DNA of 64,000 nucleotides from Rhodohalobacter barkolensis (GCF_002834295.1 NZ_PISP01000001.1:1178001-1242000), one strand, 5' to 3'. Counted from the stretch's first letter, positions 17,123-26,146 are shown. Notes: a model not told the origin generated them from the sequence alone. Numbers and translations are program-made.

Positions 17123-20100
17123 ATGAATTTTACGTCCATTTTTGCTGAACACCGTACACGCAACAGGTTTTTTGCTTTTATCAGCTTCCTGTATGCATTT
17201 ATCATCTATACCCTAACCGTCGCTCCCACAACTTCTTTTTGGGACCCCGCCGAATATATTGCCATCTCCCATACGCTTCAGATTGCTCACCCGCCGGGAT
17301 CTCCATTTTTTGCAATCGTTGGGCGCATTGTTTCGATGTTTGTACCGGCAGAGTTTGTTGCACTGAGCATAAATATGATTAGTGTTACAGCCTCTGCATT
17401 CACCATCATGCTGCTCTATTTGATTGTGGTACGCCTGATTGAAGAGTGGCGCGGAAATGCAGATGATATGGACGCAATAGATAAAATCGGTCTATATGGG
17501 GGCGGACTCTTTGCAGCACTTACATTTACCGTAACTCATACACAGTGGTTTAATGCAGTTGAAGCAGAGATGTACGCTTCATCGATGTTCTTTACTGCCC
17601 TTGTGGTTTGGATGGCTTTACGATGGTCTGCTCATCATGATCAACCCTATTCTGAGCGATGGCTTATTCTCATTGCCTATATGTTTGGGATCGGTATTGG
17701 AGTTCACCTGCTTAATCTGCTTGCGCTCTTCTTTGTTGCCATGATTGTTTATTTCAAAAAACGTGAGTTTACGATACTCTCCTTTTTAGCTATGGCCGGA
17801 ATTTCAGTGGTTGGCTTTTTATCCGTCTATCCGTTGACAATTATTCACCTGCCTAACTTCGCGGGTAGAATTGGTGGAATGACCTACGGCCTGATCGGTC
17901 CAATGACGTTTGTCATTTTCATTTTTGCTGCAATAGCATTTGGCCTGTACTATACACACAAGAAAGGCATGCGTATTGCAAATATGGTACTGCTGGCCTA
18001 CACGATGATTATTATCGGGTACTCCAGTTATGCACTGATCATGATCCGCTCTCAGGCAGAACCTCCGATAGACCAAAATGATCCTTCAGAAGTTCAGGCT
18101 TTTGTAAACTACCTGAATCGTGATCAGTATGGATCGGCACCTCTTTTAAAAGGAAATACATATGACAACCGTACACAGAACATAGACCGATCTGAAGAGA
18201 CGCTTTTCCCCAGAAGACATTCAAGTCAGCCACGACATCTTGAATACTACAGGAACTTTGATTCTGATTTAGGCTATTTCTGGGAGTATCAGGTAAATCA
18301 TATGTACCTCCGCTATTTAAACTGGAATTATATTGGCCGGGAAGCCGATATTCAGGATACCGGTTGGTACTCAGGATTCTCGGATACTCGGCATGCAGAT
18401 AACCCTGCAAATACCCCCTACTTTTATCTGCCGTTTCTGTTCGGCTTGTTTGGGATTCTATATCACTTTAAAAATGATTGGAAAAGAGCTTTTGCAGTAA
18501 CTGCGCTATTTTTCCTTACCGGACTTGCGATCATTTTCTATCTCAATCAAACGCCGTTCGAACCCCGTGAACGGGATTACGCTTACGTGGGCTCATTCTT
18601 TGCCTACGCTATATGGGTTGGGATTGGTCTCACCGGAATTATGGAACTGGTCAAACAGTTTGCAGGCAATAATAAAGCCGTCACCTACAGTGTGATTGGC
18701 CTATCGTTTATTGCGGTTCCCTTTTGGATGCTCACTGAAAACTGGCACACCCACGACCGAAGTGAAAACTACGTTCCACGGGATTACGCCTACAACCTTC
18801 TCAATTCTGTAGAAGAAAATGCAATTCTATTTACCAACGGAGACAACGACACCTTTCCATTATGGTACCTTCAGGAAGTGGAAGGAATTCGTACAGACGT
18901 TCGAGTTGTTAATCTCAGCCTGTTAAATACAGAGTGGTATATCAAACAGCTGCGCGATAGACAAACTCACGAAGCTCTGCCCTTACCGATAAGGCTTACA
19001 GATGAAGAGGTGGACCAGATGACATCTCAGCTGGAACTGCATGATCCGCAGGAAATTGTGATCCCTGTGAACAAAGAACTTCTTACATCAGTTTTTGAAG
19101 CAAATCCTGATCAAATTGAGAACAACCCGGAAGGGTTTAGTGAGATCGTATCGGCCGGAGGTGCGGATAATCAAATGTTGATTAATCAAATGCTAATGGC
19201 CACGCCTTATTCACTTCCTGTTGAAGAGCTGGATAATGAAGTACGGTTTTATCTGGAGGGACGTCCGGCAGGCAGGGATAACCAAGGCAACACGAGATAC
19301 TACCTGCAAACTCAGGACCGGATGATCCTGGAAATTCTTCGGCAAAACCAGTGGTTACGGCCTGTCTATTTTGCAAATACCGTATCCAGATCCGGACTCA
19401 TGAATCTTGAACCTTACTTCCAGTTTGAAGGAAAAGCCTTCCGTATAATGCCAATCAAGCGACAAGTGGGTTCTTTTGGACATGTTGAACCTGAAGTACA
19501 TGCAGACAGACTTGAGAAGTTTGAGTTTAATGAGTGGAACTCCCCAGACGTCTATTTTGATGAAAATGTCCGCAGAATGCTCGGTAATTATCGATATGGA
19601 TTCACACAATTAGCTGACGCTTATCTGCAACAAGGTGATGTAGAACAGGCGGCATACTGGCTGAAGTACGGCGAAGATATGATTCCATTTCGGGATATTG
19701 AGAACGATTGGACCATTGCCGCTCTCTACGCCTTCAGATACATGCGTGTGGACGAAAATGAACGAGCTGTTGATTTAGCCGAATTTATACAGGAACGCCT
19801 GATGCACGATCTCAGATTTGACATGCGCGATCTGGACCGATACGAAATCCGAATGGAAAATCTGGATGAAGAAATTAGTCAGGCTCGTGCGCAAGCCAAT
19901 ACCGGCAAAGCTCAAAGTCTGCAGCGTGAACAGCAACGATATTCTCAACAGCGCGATAATGTTATTGAAGATGTCAGCTTTACGGTAAGCCGGTTAACAA
20001 TCCTTCAAAACATCTATTTTGAAACAGACCGAACTGAAAAGGCTGAAGAACTGGCCATTGAAGTTAATATTATGACCGATGGCCGTCTACCTCTTCCTGA

Positions 20101-20152
20101 GGATATTGAGGGAAGCCGTCAACAGATTGAACAATTTGGGTTGGGAGTCTGA
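17123..20152 (+). CDS. DUF2723 GT-C-fold protein (putative protein O-mannosyltransferase-like)
   Basis: A 1009-residue membrane protein. The first loop carries the DUF2723 signature 'TSFWDPAEYIAIS' and 'LQIAHPPGSPFFAIVGR', whose Asp and Glu are candidate catalytic residues in GT-C glycosyltransferases. About 12 membrane helices fill residues 15-520. The periplasmic C-terminal half includes 'NGDNDTFPLWYLQ' and ends in helical repeats ('LADAYLQQGDVEQAAYWLKYG'). Bacteroidota use such proteins in protein or surface glycosylation, which is an inference here because no sugar-nucleotide genes adjoin. It is probably monocistronic. Confidence 0.88.
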   Translation: MNFTSIFAEHRTRNRFFAFISFLYAFIIYTLTVAPTTSFWDPAEYIAISHTLQIAHPPGSPFFAIVGRIVSMFVPAEFVALSINMISVTASAFTIMLLYLIVVRLIEEWRGNADDMDAIDKIGLYGGGLFAALTFTVTHTQWFNAVEAEMYASSMFFTALVVWMALRWSAHHDQPYSERWLILIAYMFGIGIGVHLLNLLALFFVAMIVYFKKREFTILSFLAMAGISVVGFLSVYPLTIIHLPNFAGRIGGMTYGLIGPMTFVIFIFAAIAFGLYYTHKKGMRIANMVLLAYTMIIIGYSSYALIMIRSQAEPPIDQNDPSEVQAFVNYLNRDQYGSAPLLKGNTYDNRTQNIDRSEETLFPRRHSSQPRHLEYYRNFDSDLGYFWEYQVNHMYLRYLNWNYIGREADIQDTGWYSGFSDTRHADNPANTPYFYLPFLFGLFGILYHFKNDWKRAFAVTALFFLTGLAIIFYLNQTPFEPRERDYAYVGSFFAYAIWVGIGLTGIMELVKQFAGNNKAVTYSVIGLSFIAVPFWMLTENWHTHDRSENYVPRDYAYNLLNSVEENAILFTNGDNDTFPLWYLQEVEGIRTDVRVVNLSLLNTEWYIKQLRDRQTHEALPLPIRLTDEEVDQMTSQLELHDPQEIVIPVNKELLTSVFEANPDQIENNPEGFSEIVSAGGADNQMLINQMLMATPYSLPVEELDNEVRFYLEGRPAGRDNQGNTRYYLQTQDRMILEILRQNQWLRPVYFANTVSRSGLMNLEPYFQFEGKAFRIMPIKRQVGSFGHVEPEVHADRLEKFEFNEWNSPDVYFDENVRRMLGNYRYGFTQLADAYLQQGDVEQAAYWLKYGEDMIPFRDIENDWTIAALYAFRYMRVDENERAVDLAEFIQERLMHDLRFDMRDLDRYEIRMENLDEEISQARAQANTGKAQSLQREQQRYSQQRDNVIEDVSFTVSRLTILQNIYFETDRTEKAEELAIEVNIMTDGRLPLPEDIEGSRQQIEQFGLGV

Positions 20153-20235
20153 TGCTTCCTTTAAAACCGATTATTTAATCTTAGGTAACCAGATTGTATA
20201 TTGAACAATATTCAACTAAGACAGACAATTGAATT

Positions 20236-20703
20236 ATGATTCATGAATTCACAAAAGAGAACATCACCACCATTGGTGACATTCTGAATACCAAACCCAA
20301 ACCGTTGGGTGATGATGTTTTTAGATTCGAGGTTACCAATGAGGAAGCAGGCAGTAAACTTGCTTTGGAGATCCATCTCGGCCTTGAAGTGGACGATGAG
20401 CGGATGAATATGGTTACAGTCTACTCAGGAAGTACTTTTCTTCAGCTCCACAACTGCACGGCTTTCATTGCCAGTGATATCCTGAAGCAGGTTACCTTTT
20501 TTGGGAAAAACGGAACCAATACAACCGGTTTAATTGTGGAGCAGAGTGCCGGATGCAGTATGTATGCAAACGTAAACGATGCCGTTTTGAAAGGTGACTT
20601 TACTAAATTGCCCGAAGACCTGATGATGTGCGGAGTAGCCATGTCTCTGACCGATACCGCCGATCTGGATAACTTCTCCTTTGATGATGACGAACTTTCC
20701 TGA
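20236..20703 (+). CDS. Unknown protein co-transcribed with ybeY
   Basis: A 155-residue soluble protein, acidic at both ends (C-terminal 'FSFDDDELS'). The core is a mixed alpha/beta pattern with 'GSTFLQLHNCTAFIASD' and 'LIVEQSAGCSMYANV'. There is no signal peptide or membrane segment. I do not recognise the family. Its 3' end overlaps the ybeY start by about 20 bp, so translation is probably coupled and a role near ribosome maturation is possible but unproven. Confidence 0.7.
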   Translation: MIHEFTKENITTIGDILNTKPKPLGDDVFRFEVTNEEAGSKLALEIHLGLEVDDERMNMVTVYSGSTFLQLHNCTAFIASDILKQVTFFGKNGTNTTGLIVEQSAGCSMYANVNDAVLKGDFTKLPEDLMMCGVAMSLTDTADLDNFSFDDDELS

Positions 20704-21154
20704 CATCCCGACTGAGCCGGATGATAAACTGATTATCAATAATGAGTCGGGAGAAGCTGTGCCTGTTGAGGAGCAGGTACTGCTGAAACTGATAAATATT
20801 ACTGAAGAGAAAGAGACGATCCGTTATAAAGAGATTGAATTGGTCTATGTTGATGAAAAAGAGATTGTCCGAATTAACAAAGAGTTTCTGGACCGCGATT
20901 ACATAACCGATATCATTACCTTTCGGTATGACGAAAATAATCCTGATGCCATTGAGGGAACTCTCTACTGTTGTGCACCCCGAATTGCAGAACAGAGTGC
21001 CGAATTTGATAACGACCTGAAAACAGAATATTTGAGAGTGTTTGTTCACGGCCTGATTCATCTTGCCGGATATGACGATCAAACAGCTAAAGAGAAAGAG
21101 CGGATGACAGAAAAAGAGGATCAGTACCTGGAAGCACTTAACTCATTGTCGTGA
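20684..21154 (+). CDS. ybeY: Endoribonuclease YbeY (rRNA maturation / ribosome quality control)
   Basis: A 156-residue metal-dependent RNase that processes 16S rRNA 3' ends. The start is the ATG at 20684 or 20687; an in-frame TTG precedes them at 20681. 'TDIITF' and the zinc motif 'VHGLIHLAGYDDQT' are present, giving His122 and His126. The third position of the usual H-G-x-x-H-x(5)-H motif is Asp132, a change I recall as common in Bacteroidota YbeY proteins, so the enzyme is probably active. It overlaps the upstream unknown gene and the downstream topoisomerase-like gene. Confidence 0.92.
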   Translation: MMTNFPDIPTEPDDKLIINNESGEAVPVEEQVLLKLINITEEKETIRYKEIELVYVDEKEIVRINKEFLDRDYITDIITFRYDENNPDAIEGTLYCCAPRIAEQSAEFDNDLKTEYLRVFVHGLIHLAGYDDQTAKEKERMTEKEDQYLEALNSLS

Positions 21155-22515
21155 GTGCCGCGGCCAGCTATACCCTTCTAATTGTTGAATCTCCGGTGAT
21201 TGCCCGCATCATTCAACGGGTTGCTCCCTCTTCTGTTTATGTTTTATCTACGAATGGATATGCGTGGAAACCGGTATATGACGCCGAAAGAAATCAACTC
21301 AAAGCAAAAGCGGATCCGGATCAACTTGGTTTTCGTAAAGAACTGAAGCAGCAGGCAAGCTGGGCCGGAAATATCATCATTGCAACGGACCCTGATCCCT
21401 CTGGAGATTTTATAGCGTGGTCTATTTGTAAATTTTTAAAGAATCCATCCATTAAGCGATCACACATTCAGCATTTAGGTCGAAAAGGGATTGAACGCTT
21501 AATCAGCAGTGCTGAAGTCATTCAAACCGATCTGCTGGAACTTAGACTCAAAAACCGGTCACTCATCCGTCATCAATGGAATAAAACGGGACGTCGACCA
21601 TCGATGGAAATTGCCGCACTCTCTTCAACCTTTTCATCATACTTTGCCTATCAGCACTTCGCAGATCAAAAAGGTCAAATCTGGTATTCGAACCGATCAA
21701 TTCAATGCGCCTCGGATGAATGGATTCAGGTTCAAAATTCCATGTCAGACTCAGAGTATCACTCTGCAAATCCACTCTCTACATTTGATCTGCTTCAGCT
21801 TGCTTACGAAAAGGACATATTCAGATCCTTTGCCAATGCTCAGGAAACACTCCAACAGTTATTTACTCACACGCTTGATTACAGTGAAGAGTCCTTGATC
21901 AGCTATCCTCGTACGTCGGCAAACTCATACTTCAGTGAAACCTGGGCATCCTTACAACAGCAATTTTTTCAGCTTAATCATACGGGTGAGTTCAAGCCGA
22001 TGTTCATTCGAAATATTGCAGGACAGGAGGTGTCCCATGAGAGCCTTTACCCTATTAGCCTGACCAACACTCCGGATAAAGTGGGTGGTGAGCTCCTGAG
22101 TACTTTGAGAGACCTCTACGATCTGATTTACCATCAAACCCTGAGGGCAATCACGGTTCCAACCGAAAAGCATATGGCTTACCAAACTGCATTTCATCAG
22201 GATGTTCAATTCTACAGCACCACGAATAAATCTGAAATTTCGAACACAGAACTGCTGCCCATTCGCACAATTTCTGAAATCGGTTCCCTGTTATCTTCTC
22301 ATCGTGTTTTATCACCCTCTTCATTCGGAGAAAAACTGGATCGATGGATATCACAGAAATATCTTGAAATGGACGGAGCTTTTCTGAAACCCGGTAAATA
22401 TCTGGCTCCATATGTAAACGATGGGCCACAATATGCAGATCAGATTGAACAGCTCTTTAATTTGATAGATGAACAGAATCTGAAAGCTGAAACTATTGCG
22501 TCAATACTTTCGTGA
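21151..22515 (+). CDS. Compact, highly divergent type IA DNA topoisomerase-like protein
   Basis: A 454-residue protein starting at GTG 21151, which overlaps the ybeY stop by 4 bp. The N-terminal TOPRIM region reads 'LLIVESPVIARII' (Glu13) and 'IIIATDPDPSGDFIAW', so Asp80 and Asp82 are kept but the usual third acidic residue is Ser84. Domain III/IV landmarks follow: 'TGRRPSMEIAAL' (compare AGRVQS), 'LSTFDLLQLAY', and 'LISYPRTSANSY' with the probable catalytic Tyr252 and Arg254. 'SHESLYPI' matches the family HEAIRPT box. Zinc-finger domains are absent. It is shorter than a normal TopA core of about 600 residues. It may be a specialised or regulatory paralogue. Activity is uncertain. Confidence 0.75.
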   Translation: MSAAASYTLLIVESPVIARIIQRVAPSSVYVLSTNGYAWKPVYDAERNQLKAKADPDQLGFRKELKQQASWAGNIIIATDPDPSGDFIAWSICKFLKNPSIKRSHIQHLGRKGIERLISSAEVIQTDLLELRLKNRSLIRHQWNKTGRRPSMEIAALSSTFSSYFAYQHFADQKGQIWYSNRSIQCASDEWIQVQNSMSDSEYHSANPLSTFDLLQLAYEKDIFRSFANAQETLQQLFTHTLDYSEESLISYPRTSANSYFSETWASLQQQFFQLNHTGEFKPMFIRNIAGQEVSHESLYPISLTNTPDKVGGELLSTLRDLYDLIYHQTLRAITVPTEKHMAYQTAFHQDVQFYSTTNKSEISNTELLPIRTISEIGSLLSSHRVLSPSSFGEKLDRWISQKYLEMDGAFLKPGKYLAPYVNDGPQYADQIEQLFNLIDEQNLKAETIASILS

Positions 22516-22566
22516 AAGCAATTAGCGCGCTTTGAATAAACTCCCATTTTGCCTTTAGAGTGACCT

Positions 22567-23685
22567 ATGAACATTTCTGAACCCAATGACCGTTTAAAAG
22601 AAGAACAGTCTTCAGACAGAAAAGATCTCAGATCAATTCTTACTCGCCACATAAACTTAGACCTTCCCCAATCTTCAGCCCCTCCCTCTGAAGAACCGCC
22701 TAAATTTCGACAAACTACCGGGTTGCTTACGTTTTTGAAACCGATACCCTTTCTGCTTGGCTTAGTCTTTCTGTTCTCCTTTTACTGGGATTTTCCCGAA
22801 TTAACTTTCTCATTTATGAGCTTTGAATTCCCTTTGAATGGAATTCTACGGATAATCAGCGTGAGTGGCATGATTGGTTTCCTAACCAATTGGATTGCCA
22901 TAACCATGCTTTTTCGCCCCCTAAACAAACGTCCCCTGCTTGGACAAGGTCTGATTCCGGCTCAAAAAGATCGCATAGCCTGGCGACTCTCTACAGCTGT
23001 TGCTGAGGATTTAATCAACCCGGACCTCATCAAATCGAAAATTGAAGACTCCAATGTGATTCAAAACTACCGGAGTCAACTTCAAAACAGCCTACTCTCA
23101 TCCGTCGAAAGTGAAACATTCCGGGATGAGTTTAAAGATTGGGTTGTAGATTACGTTCACAGTGTAGTCCATGATAATTCTTTCCGCGAACGGGTAAGTT
23201 TCTACGTATCAAAAGAGATTGAAACCGGGTTAATAGATAAGCCTGTTGAGCGAACCGCACTGAAAACTTATACGATTCTAAAGGGACAATCACTGCAGGA
23301 AATGATCGAAAATTCGATTGCAGATTTACCGATTACCGTAGAGCGAAACTTCGGATTTATTGATGAATTTTTTGATGAACTTCCGGCCAAGGCAGAGGAG
23401 GTATCAGAGGAGTTTGACCGGTTAATTACAGAGTTAATTTATAAACTGATTAACCGTCTCGACATCCGGAAATTTGTAGAAGAAAATCTTCAACAGTATG
23501 ATGAGAAACGGCTGGAACTGATGATCAAAAATGCAACGAACGAACAACTCAAAACCATTCAGTATTTAGGTGCCATTTTAGGGGTGATTGGGGGCTTTGT
23601 AATATGGGAACCGGTGCTTAGCCTAACTTTTTTAACCCTTTTAGGTGCCACTGTCTTTCTGACAGATCGTGCACTTTACCAATAG
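22567..23685 (+). CDS. DUF445 family membrane protein (YheB-like)
   Basis: A 372-residue protein. A polar N-terminus (1-60) precedes a hydrophobic pair of helices (58-115). The conserved 'LFRPLNKRPLLGQGLIPAQKDRIAWRL' block then identifies DUF445. A long helical, charged central region follows, and the protein ends in two hydrophobic helices (about 333-368). DUF445 proteins are membrane-associated and of unclear function. It starts 51 bp after the topoisomerase-like gene and probably shares its transcript. Confidence 0.85.
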   Translation: MNISEPNDRLKEEQSSDRKDLRSILTRHINLDLPQSSAPPSEEPPKFRQTTGLLTFLKPIPFLLGLVFLFSFYWDFPELTFSFMSFEFPLNGILRIISVSGMIGFLTNWIAITMLFRPLNKRPLLGQGLIPAQKDRIAWRLSTAVAEDLINPDLIKSKIEDSNVIQNYRSQLQNSLLSSVESETFRDEFKDWVVDYVHSVVHDNSFRERVSFYVSKEIETGLIDKPVERTALKTYTILKGQSLQEMIENSIADLPITVERNFGFIDEFFDELPAKAEEVSEEFDRLITELIYKLINRLDIRKFVEENLQQYDEKRLELMIKNATNEQLKTIQYLGAILGVIGGFVIWEPVLSLTFLTLLGATVFLTDRALYQ

Positions 23686-24016
23686 ATTGCTGTATTCTAA
23701 AACTTCTATAAATAGATAATCAATCTATTGACATACAATGATTTAAATAATTTTATTTAAAATATTTTTAACCACTGTAGTTTCATTATTCAGAACCTTC
23801 ATAATAGAATGTAACCTCCAACCATAAATTGAAGCCTTATTTTTTTAGGTCACACTCAACATTAGTGGTTTCCATCAAAATTCAGGACAGATTTCAAAGT
23901 AATTTTGACCACCCTTATCCTTCCAGAACCAATAAAAAAAGGGAGCCGGTTAAACTAATTCCCTTTCATTTATTCCGAGTAAAATTTGACTCAGATATGC
24001 ATCTAATTTTTCAGAT
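23686..24016. other. 331-bp convergent intergenic region
   Basis: This AT-rich gap separates the convergent DUF445 and speE genes. Apart from the speE terminator at its right side I see no gene, RNA or repeat. A short open frame starting at 23829 has no recognisable product and overlaps the terminator. Confidence 0.6.
23934..23967 (-). terminator. Rho-independent terminator of speE
   Basis: Read on the minus strand, AAAGGGA pairs with TCCCTTT around a 15-nt loop and is followed by an uninterrupted T-run, about 50 bp after the speE stop. Confidence 0.8.
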
Positions 24017-24865
24017 TTATTCTATAATTTTCTTCACAAAATTGGGCAGTGCAAACGACCCGAAGTGTACCTCTTCATTGTAGTAGTTGAGCGACTTCAG
24101 GAGCTCGGGATTAGACCGAATTCGTTTCGTCACTTCGGAGCTCAGCGGGTCCTCCCCTTTGGTGGCGCAAGCCATCGACCACATGCCCGCCGGGTAGAGC
24201 GGAATATAGCTGAGATACATCTTTGAAATTTCGAACAGTTCATCCAAAGCAGTGAACACTTTCTTCATACTCGGGTAGTACGACTCCACCCACGGGCTTT
24301 CTGTCTGAGCGGTCAGAACTCCATCATCGGTCAGGGCGTCCAAGCAGAACTGATAGAAATCTTTTTCAAACAGACCTTCCGCCGGACCAACCGGGTCCGA
24401 ACCGTCAATAATAATTACGTCGTAAGGATCTTTCACATTTTTGACGAACGCGATACCATCTTCATAGAGAACGTTCAGCTTGGGATTGTCAAAATCACCC
24501 ACACCCGGGAAATGGAGCTTAGAGGCCTCAACTACGGTTTGGTCGATCTCTACCATGTCAACATGCTCAACGGAGCTGTGCTTCAAAACCTCACGTGCTG
24601 TACCGCCATCTCCCCCGCCAATGATCAAGACTCTTTTGGGATTTGGATGGGTAAACATAGCCACATGTGAGATCATCTCGTGATAGACAAATTCGTCGCG
24701 CTCACTCAGCATCACCATCCCGTCGATAGTCATCAGGTTGCCCCAGGTGTCGGTTTCATAAACCTCCACCAGCTGGTAATCAGACTGTTTTGCAAATAGT
24801 AGCTTCTTCAGACCAATCGTCAGCCCGGTCTGTTCGTTGTAGTATTCGTTGTATTGTAAAGGCAT
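24017..24865 (-). CDS. speE: Spermidine synthase-family aminopropyltransferase SpeE
   Basis: A 282-residue enzyme from the ATG at 24865. A TTG at 24874 lies within the adjoining repeat and is unlikely. It transfers an aminopropyl group from decarboxylated S-adenosylmethionine to putrescine or agmatine. Key motifs are 'YHEMISH', the nucleotide loop 'LIIGGGDGGTAREVL', and 'IIIDGSDPVGPAEGLF', which contains the catalytic Asp. It is the last gene of a polyamine cluster with speD and the pyruvoyl arginine decarboxylase. Its 5' leader is made of 14-bp and 7-bp tandem repeats that reach the start codon. Agmatine may be a substrate, since the adjacent decarboxylase makes it. Confidence 0.95.
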   Translation of the reverse strand: MPLQYNEYYNEQTGLTIGLKKLLFAKQSDYQLVEVYETDTWGNLMTIDGMVMLSERDEFVYHEMISHVAMFTHPNPKRVLIIGGGDGGTAREVLKHSSVEHVDMVEIDQTVVEASKLHFPGVGDFDNPKLNVLYEDGIAFVKNVKDPYDVIIIDGSDPVGPAEGLFEKDFYQFCLDALTDDGVLTAQTESPWVESYYPSMKKVFTALDELFEISKMYLSYIPLYPAGMWSMACATKGEDPLSSEVTKRIRSNPELLKSLNYYNEEVHFGSFALPNFVKKIIE

Positions 24866-24869
24866 TTTT

Positions 24870-24961
24870 TTCAAGCTTCAGGTTTCAAGTTGCAGGTTTC
24901 AAGTTGCAGGCTTCAAGTTGCAGGCTTCAAGCAGCAGGTAGCAGGTAGCAGGTAGCAGGTA
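24870..24961. repeat. 14-bp and 7-bp tandem repeats abutting the speE start
   Basis: Four units of about 14 bp (TTCAAGTTGCAGGT/C and variants) run from 24870, followed by a TTCAAGC joint and four perfect AGCAGGT heptamers ending at 24960. The 14-bp unit is twice the heptamer length. The array begins 5 bp from the speE ATG and therefore forms its ribosome-binding region. Beyond it, to about 25048, there are degenerate GATACT-type repeats. Confidence 0.9.
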
Positions 24962-25053
24962 AACTGATTTATTTTTACAGACTAAATCAAACATACCTTT
25001 TACTGCCCGATACTTATACCTACTACTTGATACTCGATACACACTACTCAAGT

Positions 25054-25530
25054 CTATTTATACCACAGAACGGCTGCAGCAAATACAGACCCGCATCGCT
25101 CTACTTTGTGCTCAATCCCGAGAGACTTGATCTCTTTCAGCTTGCGATTTCTGTACTCAAAACCATCCACAACCATCTGTCGCACGATCTCTTCCACGTT
25201 TGTCAGAGGCGCATGATCTTCAAACTCCATAATCACTCCCGGCTCCCGGTCATCTTCCGGAATTCCGACTGCAATGGATGCAGAGATTAGCTGTCCCGGA
25301 GTTGTGCTGTCGATTGTTGCGTATGCTAACGGAATCAATCCACCTTTGGGTAGTGTGATCTCACTCACATCAACCTGCTCGGCAGCCGGAGGTAAAATAC
25401 TGCTCATGCGCATCAGGTTTGTATCACCAACATTGGCGTTCAGCAGAGCTTTATCAAATGCATTGAGTCGTGTATGGCCTTCGCTGGCTCCTTTAACGAG
25501 AGTGTAAATATTTGGAGTTTTAACCATCAT
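25054..25530 (-). CDS. Pyruvoyl-dependent arginine decarboxylase
   Basis: A 158-residue proenzyme that converts arginine to agmatine and CO2. The self-cleavage site lies in 'RMSSILPPAAEQ': cleavage between Ser43 and Ser44 would turn Ser44 into the pyruvoyl cofactor, as in the Methanocaldococcus enzyme. 'GGLIPLAYATIDS' and 'PGVIMEFEDH' are further family blocks. Length is normal. It lies between speD and speE. No agmatinase or agmatine deiminase gene is in the window, so the next step must be encoded elsewhere. Confidence 0.94.
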   Translation of the reverse strand: MMVKTPNIYTLVKGASEGHTRLNAFDKALLNANVGDTNLMRMSSILPPAAEQVDVSEITLPKGGLIPLAYATIDSTTPGQLISASIAVGIPEDDREPGVIMEFEDHAPLTNVEEIVRQMVVDGFEYRNRKLKEIKSLGIEHKVERCGSVFAAAVLWYK

Positions 25531-25741
25531 AATAGTAAAGGGTAATTTTTTAAATGATTGATATTATATTATTTACAAAATAATTGATCGAAATAAATTT
25601 CAACTATTTAACCTAATCAGACGAGGTCAACAGAAAATGCCGATGAAAGTATATTGGACTGAAATTTTATTCCGAAGATGCCAATTTGTGGTCAAGTAAA
25701 ATGACCAACCGGTATTTCACCTCTCCTAACTCGTAAATAAA

Positions 25742-26146
25742 TTAATTCGGCTGTAAATTCTGATCCGGCTTGAACAGTAATTTCTGCCCTTCAGGTACAC
25801 GGAACATTCCTCTCTTCATCTCCATACTGGAGACATTTTTCGAATCAAAATAATCTTTGAGGTGCTCTTGAATCACCCAGGGATCAATGGTATCCCCGCA
25901 GGTAAAGATATCAACGGCCGCGTAATTATACTCGGGCCAGGTATGGATTGCCACATGAGATTCGGCAATCACAACCACCCCGCTTACGCCGTATGGACTG
26001 AACTTGTGAAAATTGTGGGAGATTATTGTCGCTTTTGATGCTTTAGTCGCTTGAATGAGGGAGTTTTCGATATATGAGACATCATTGATTTTGGATTCGT
26101 CACAATCGTAAAACTCAACCAGAATTTGTCTTCCAAGTGCTTCCAT
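25742..26146 (-). CDS. speD: S-adenosylmethionine decarboxylase proenzyme (SpeD, bacterial class 1B)
   Basis: A 134-residue pyruvoyl enzyme that makes the aminopropyl donor for SpeE. The cleavage site is in 'VVVIAESHVAIHTWPE', between Glu62 and Ser63, with Ser63 becoming the pyruvoyl group. The catalytic His68 follows, and the catalytic Cys lies in 'DIFTCG'. It is first in the minus-strand polyamine cluster, 211 bp upstream of the arginine decarboxylase, and is divergent from the E1 dehydrogenase gene. Confidence 0.96.
   Translation of the reverse strand: MEALGRQILVEFYDCDESKINDVSYIENSLIQATKASKATIISHNFHKFSPYGVSGVVVIAESHVAIHTWPEYNYAAVDIFTCGDTIDPWVIQEHLKDYFDSKNVSSMEMKRGMFRVPEGQKLLFKPDQNLQPN

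Noticed and set aside
20930-21100. YbeY as inactive because the third zinc His is Asp
   Set aside because: I recall the same substitution as common in Bacteroidota YbeY, and Asp can bind zinc, so loss of function is not supported.
21151-22515. Reading the topoisomerase-like gene as a pseudogene
   Set aside because: The frame is uninterrupted, coupled to ybeY, and keeps the active-site Tyr, the HE motif and all landmarks in order; divergence rather than decay is the better explanation.
23829-24083. Small gene between DUF445 and speE
   Set aside because: The frame crosses the speE terminator and the 3' end of speE, and has no recognisable product.
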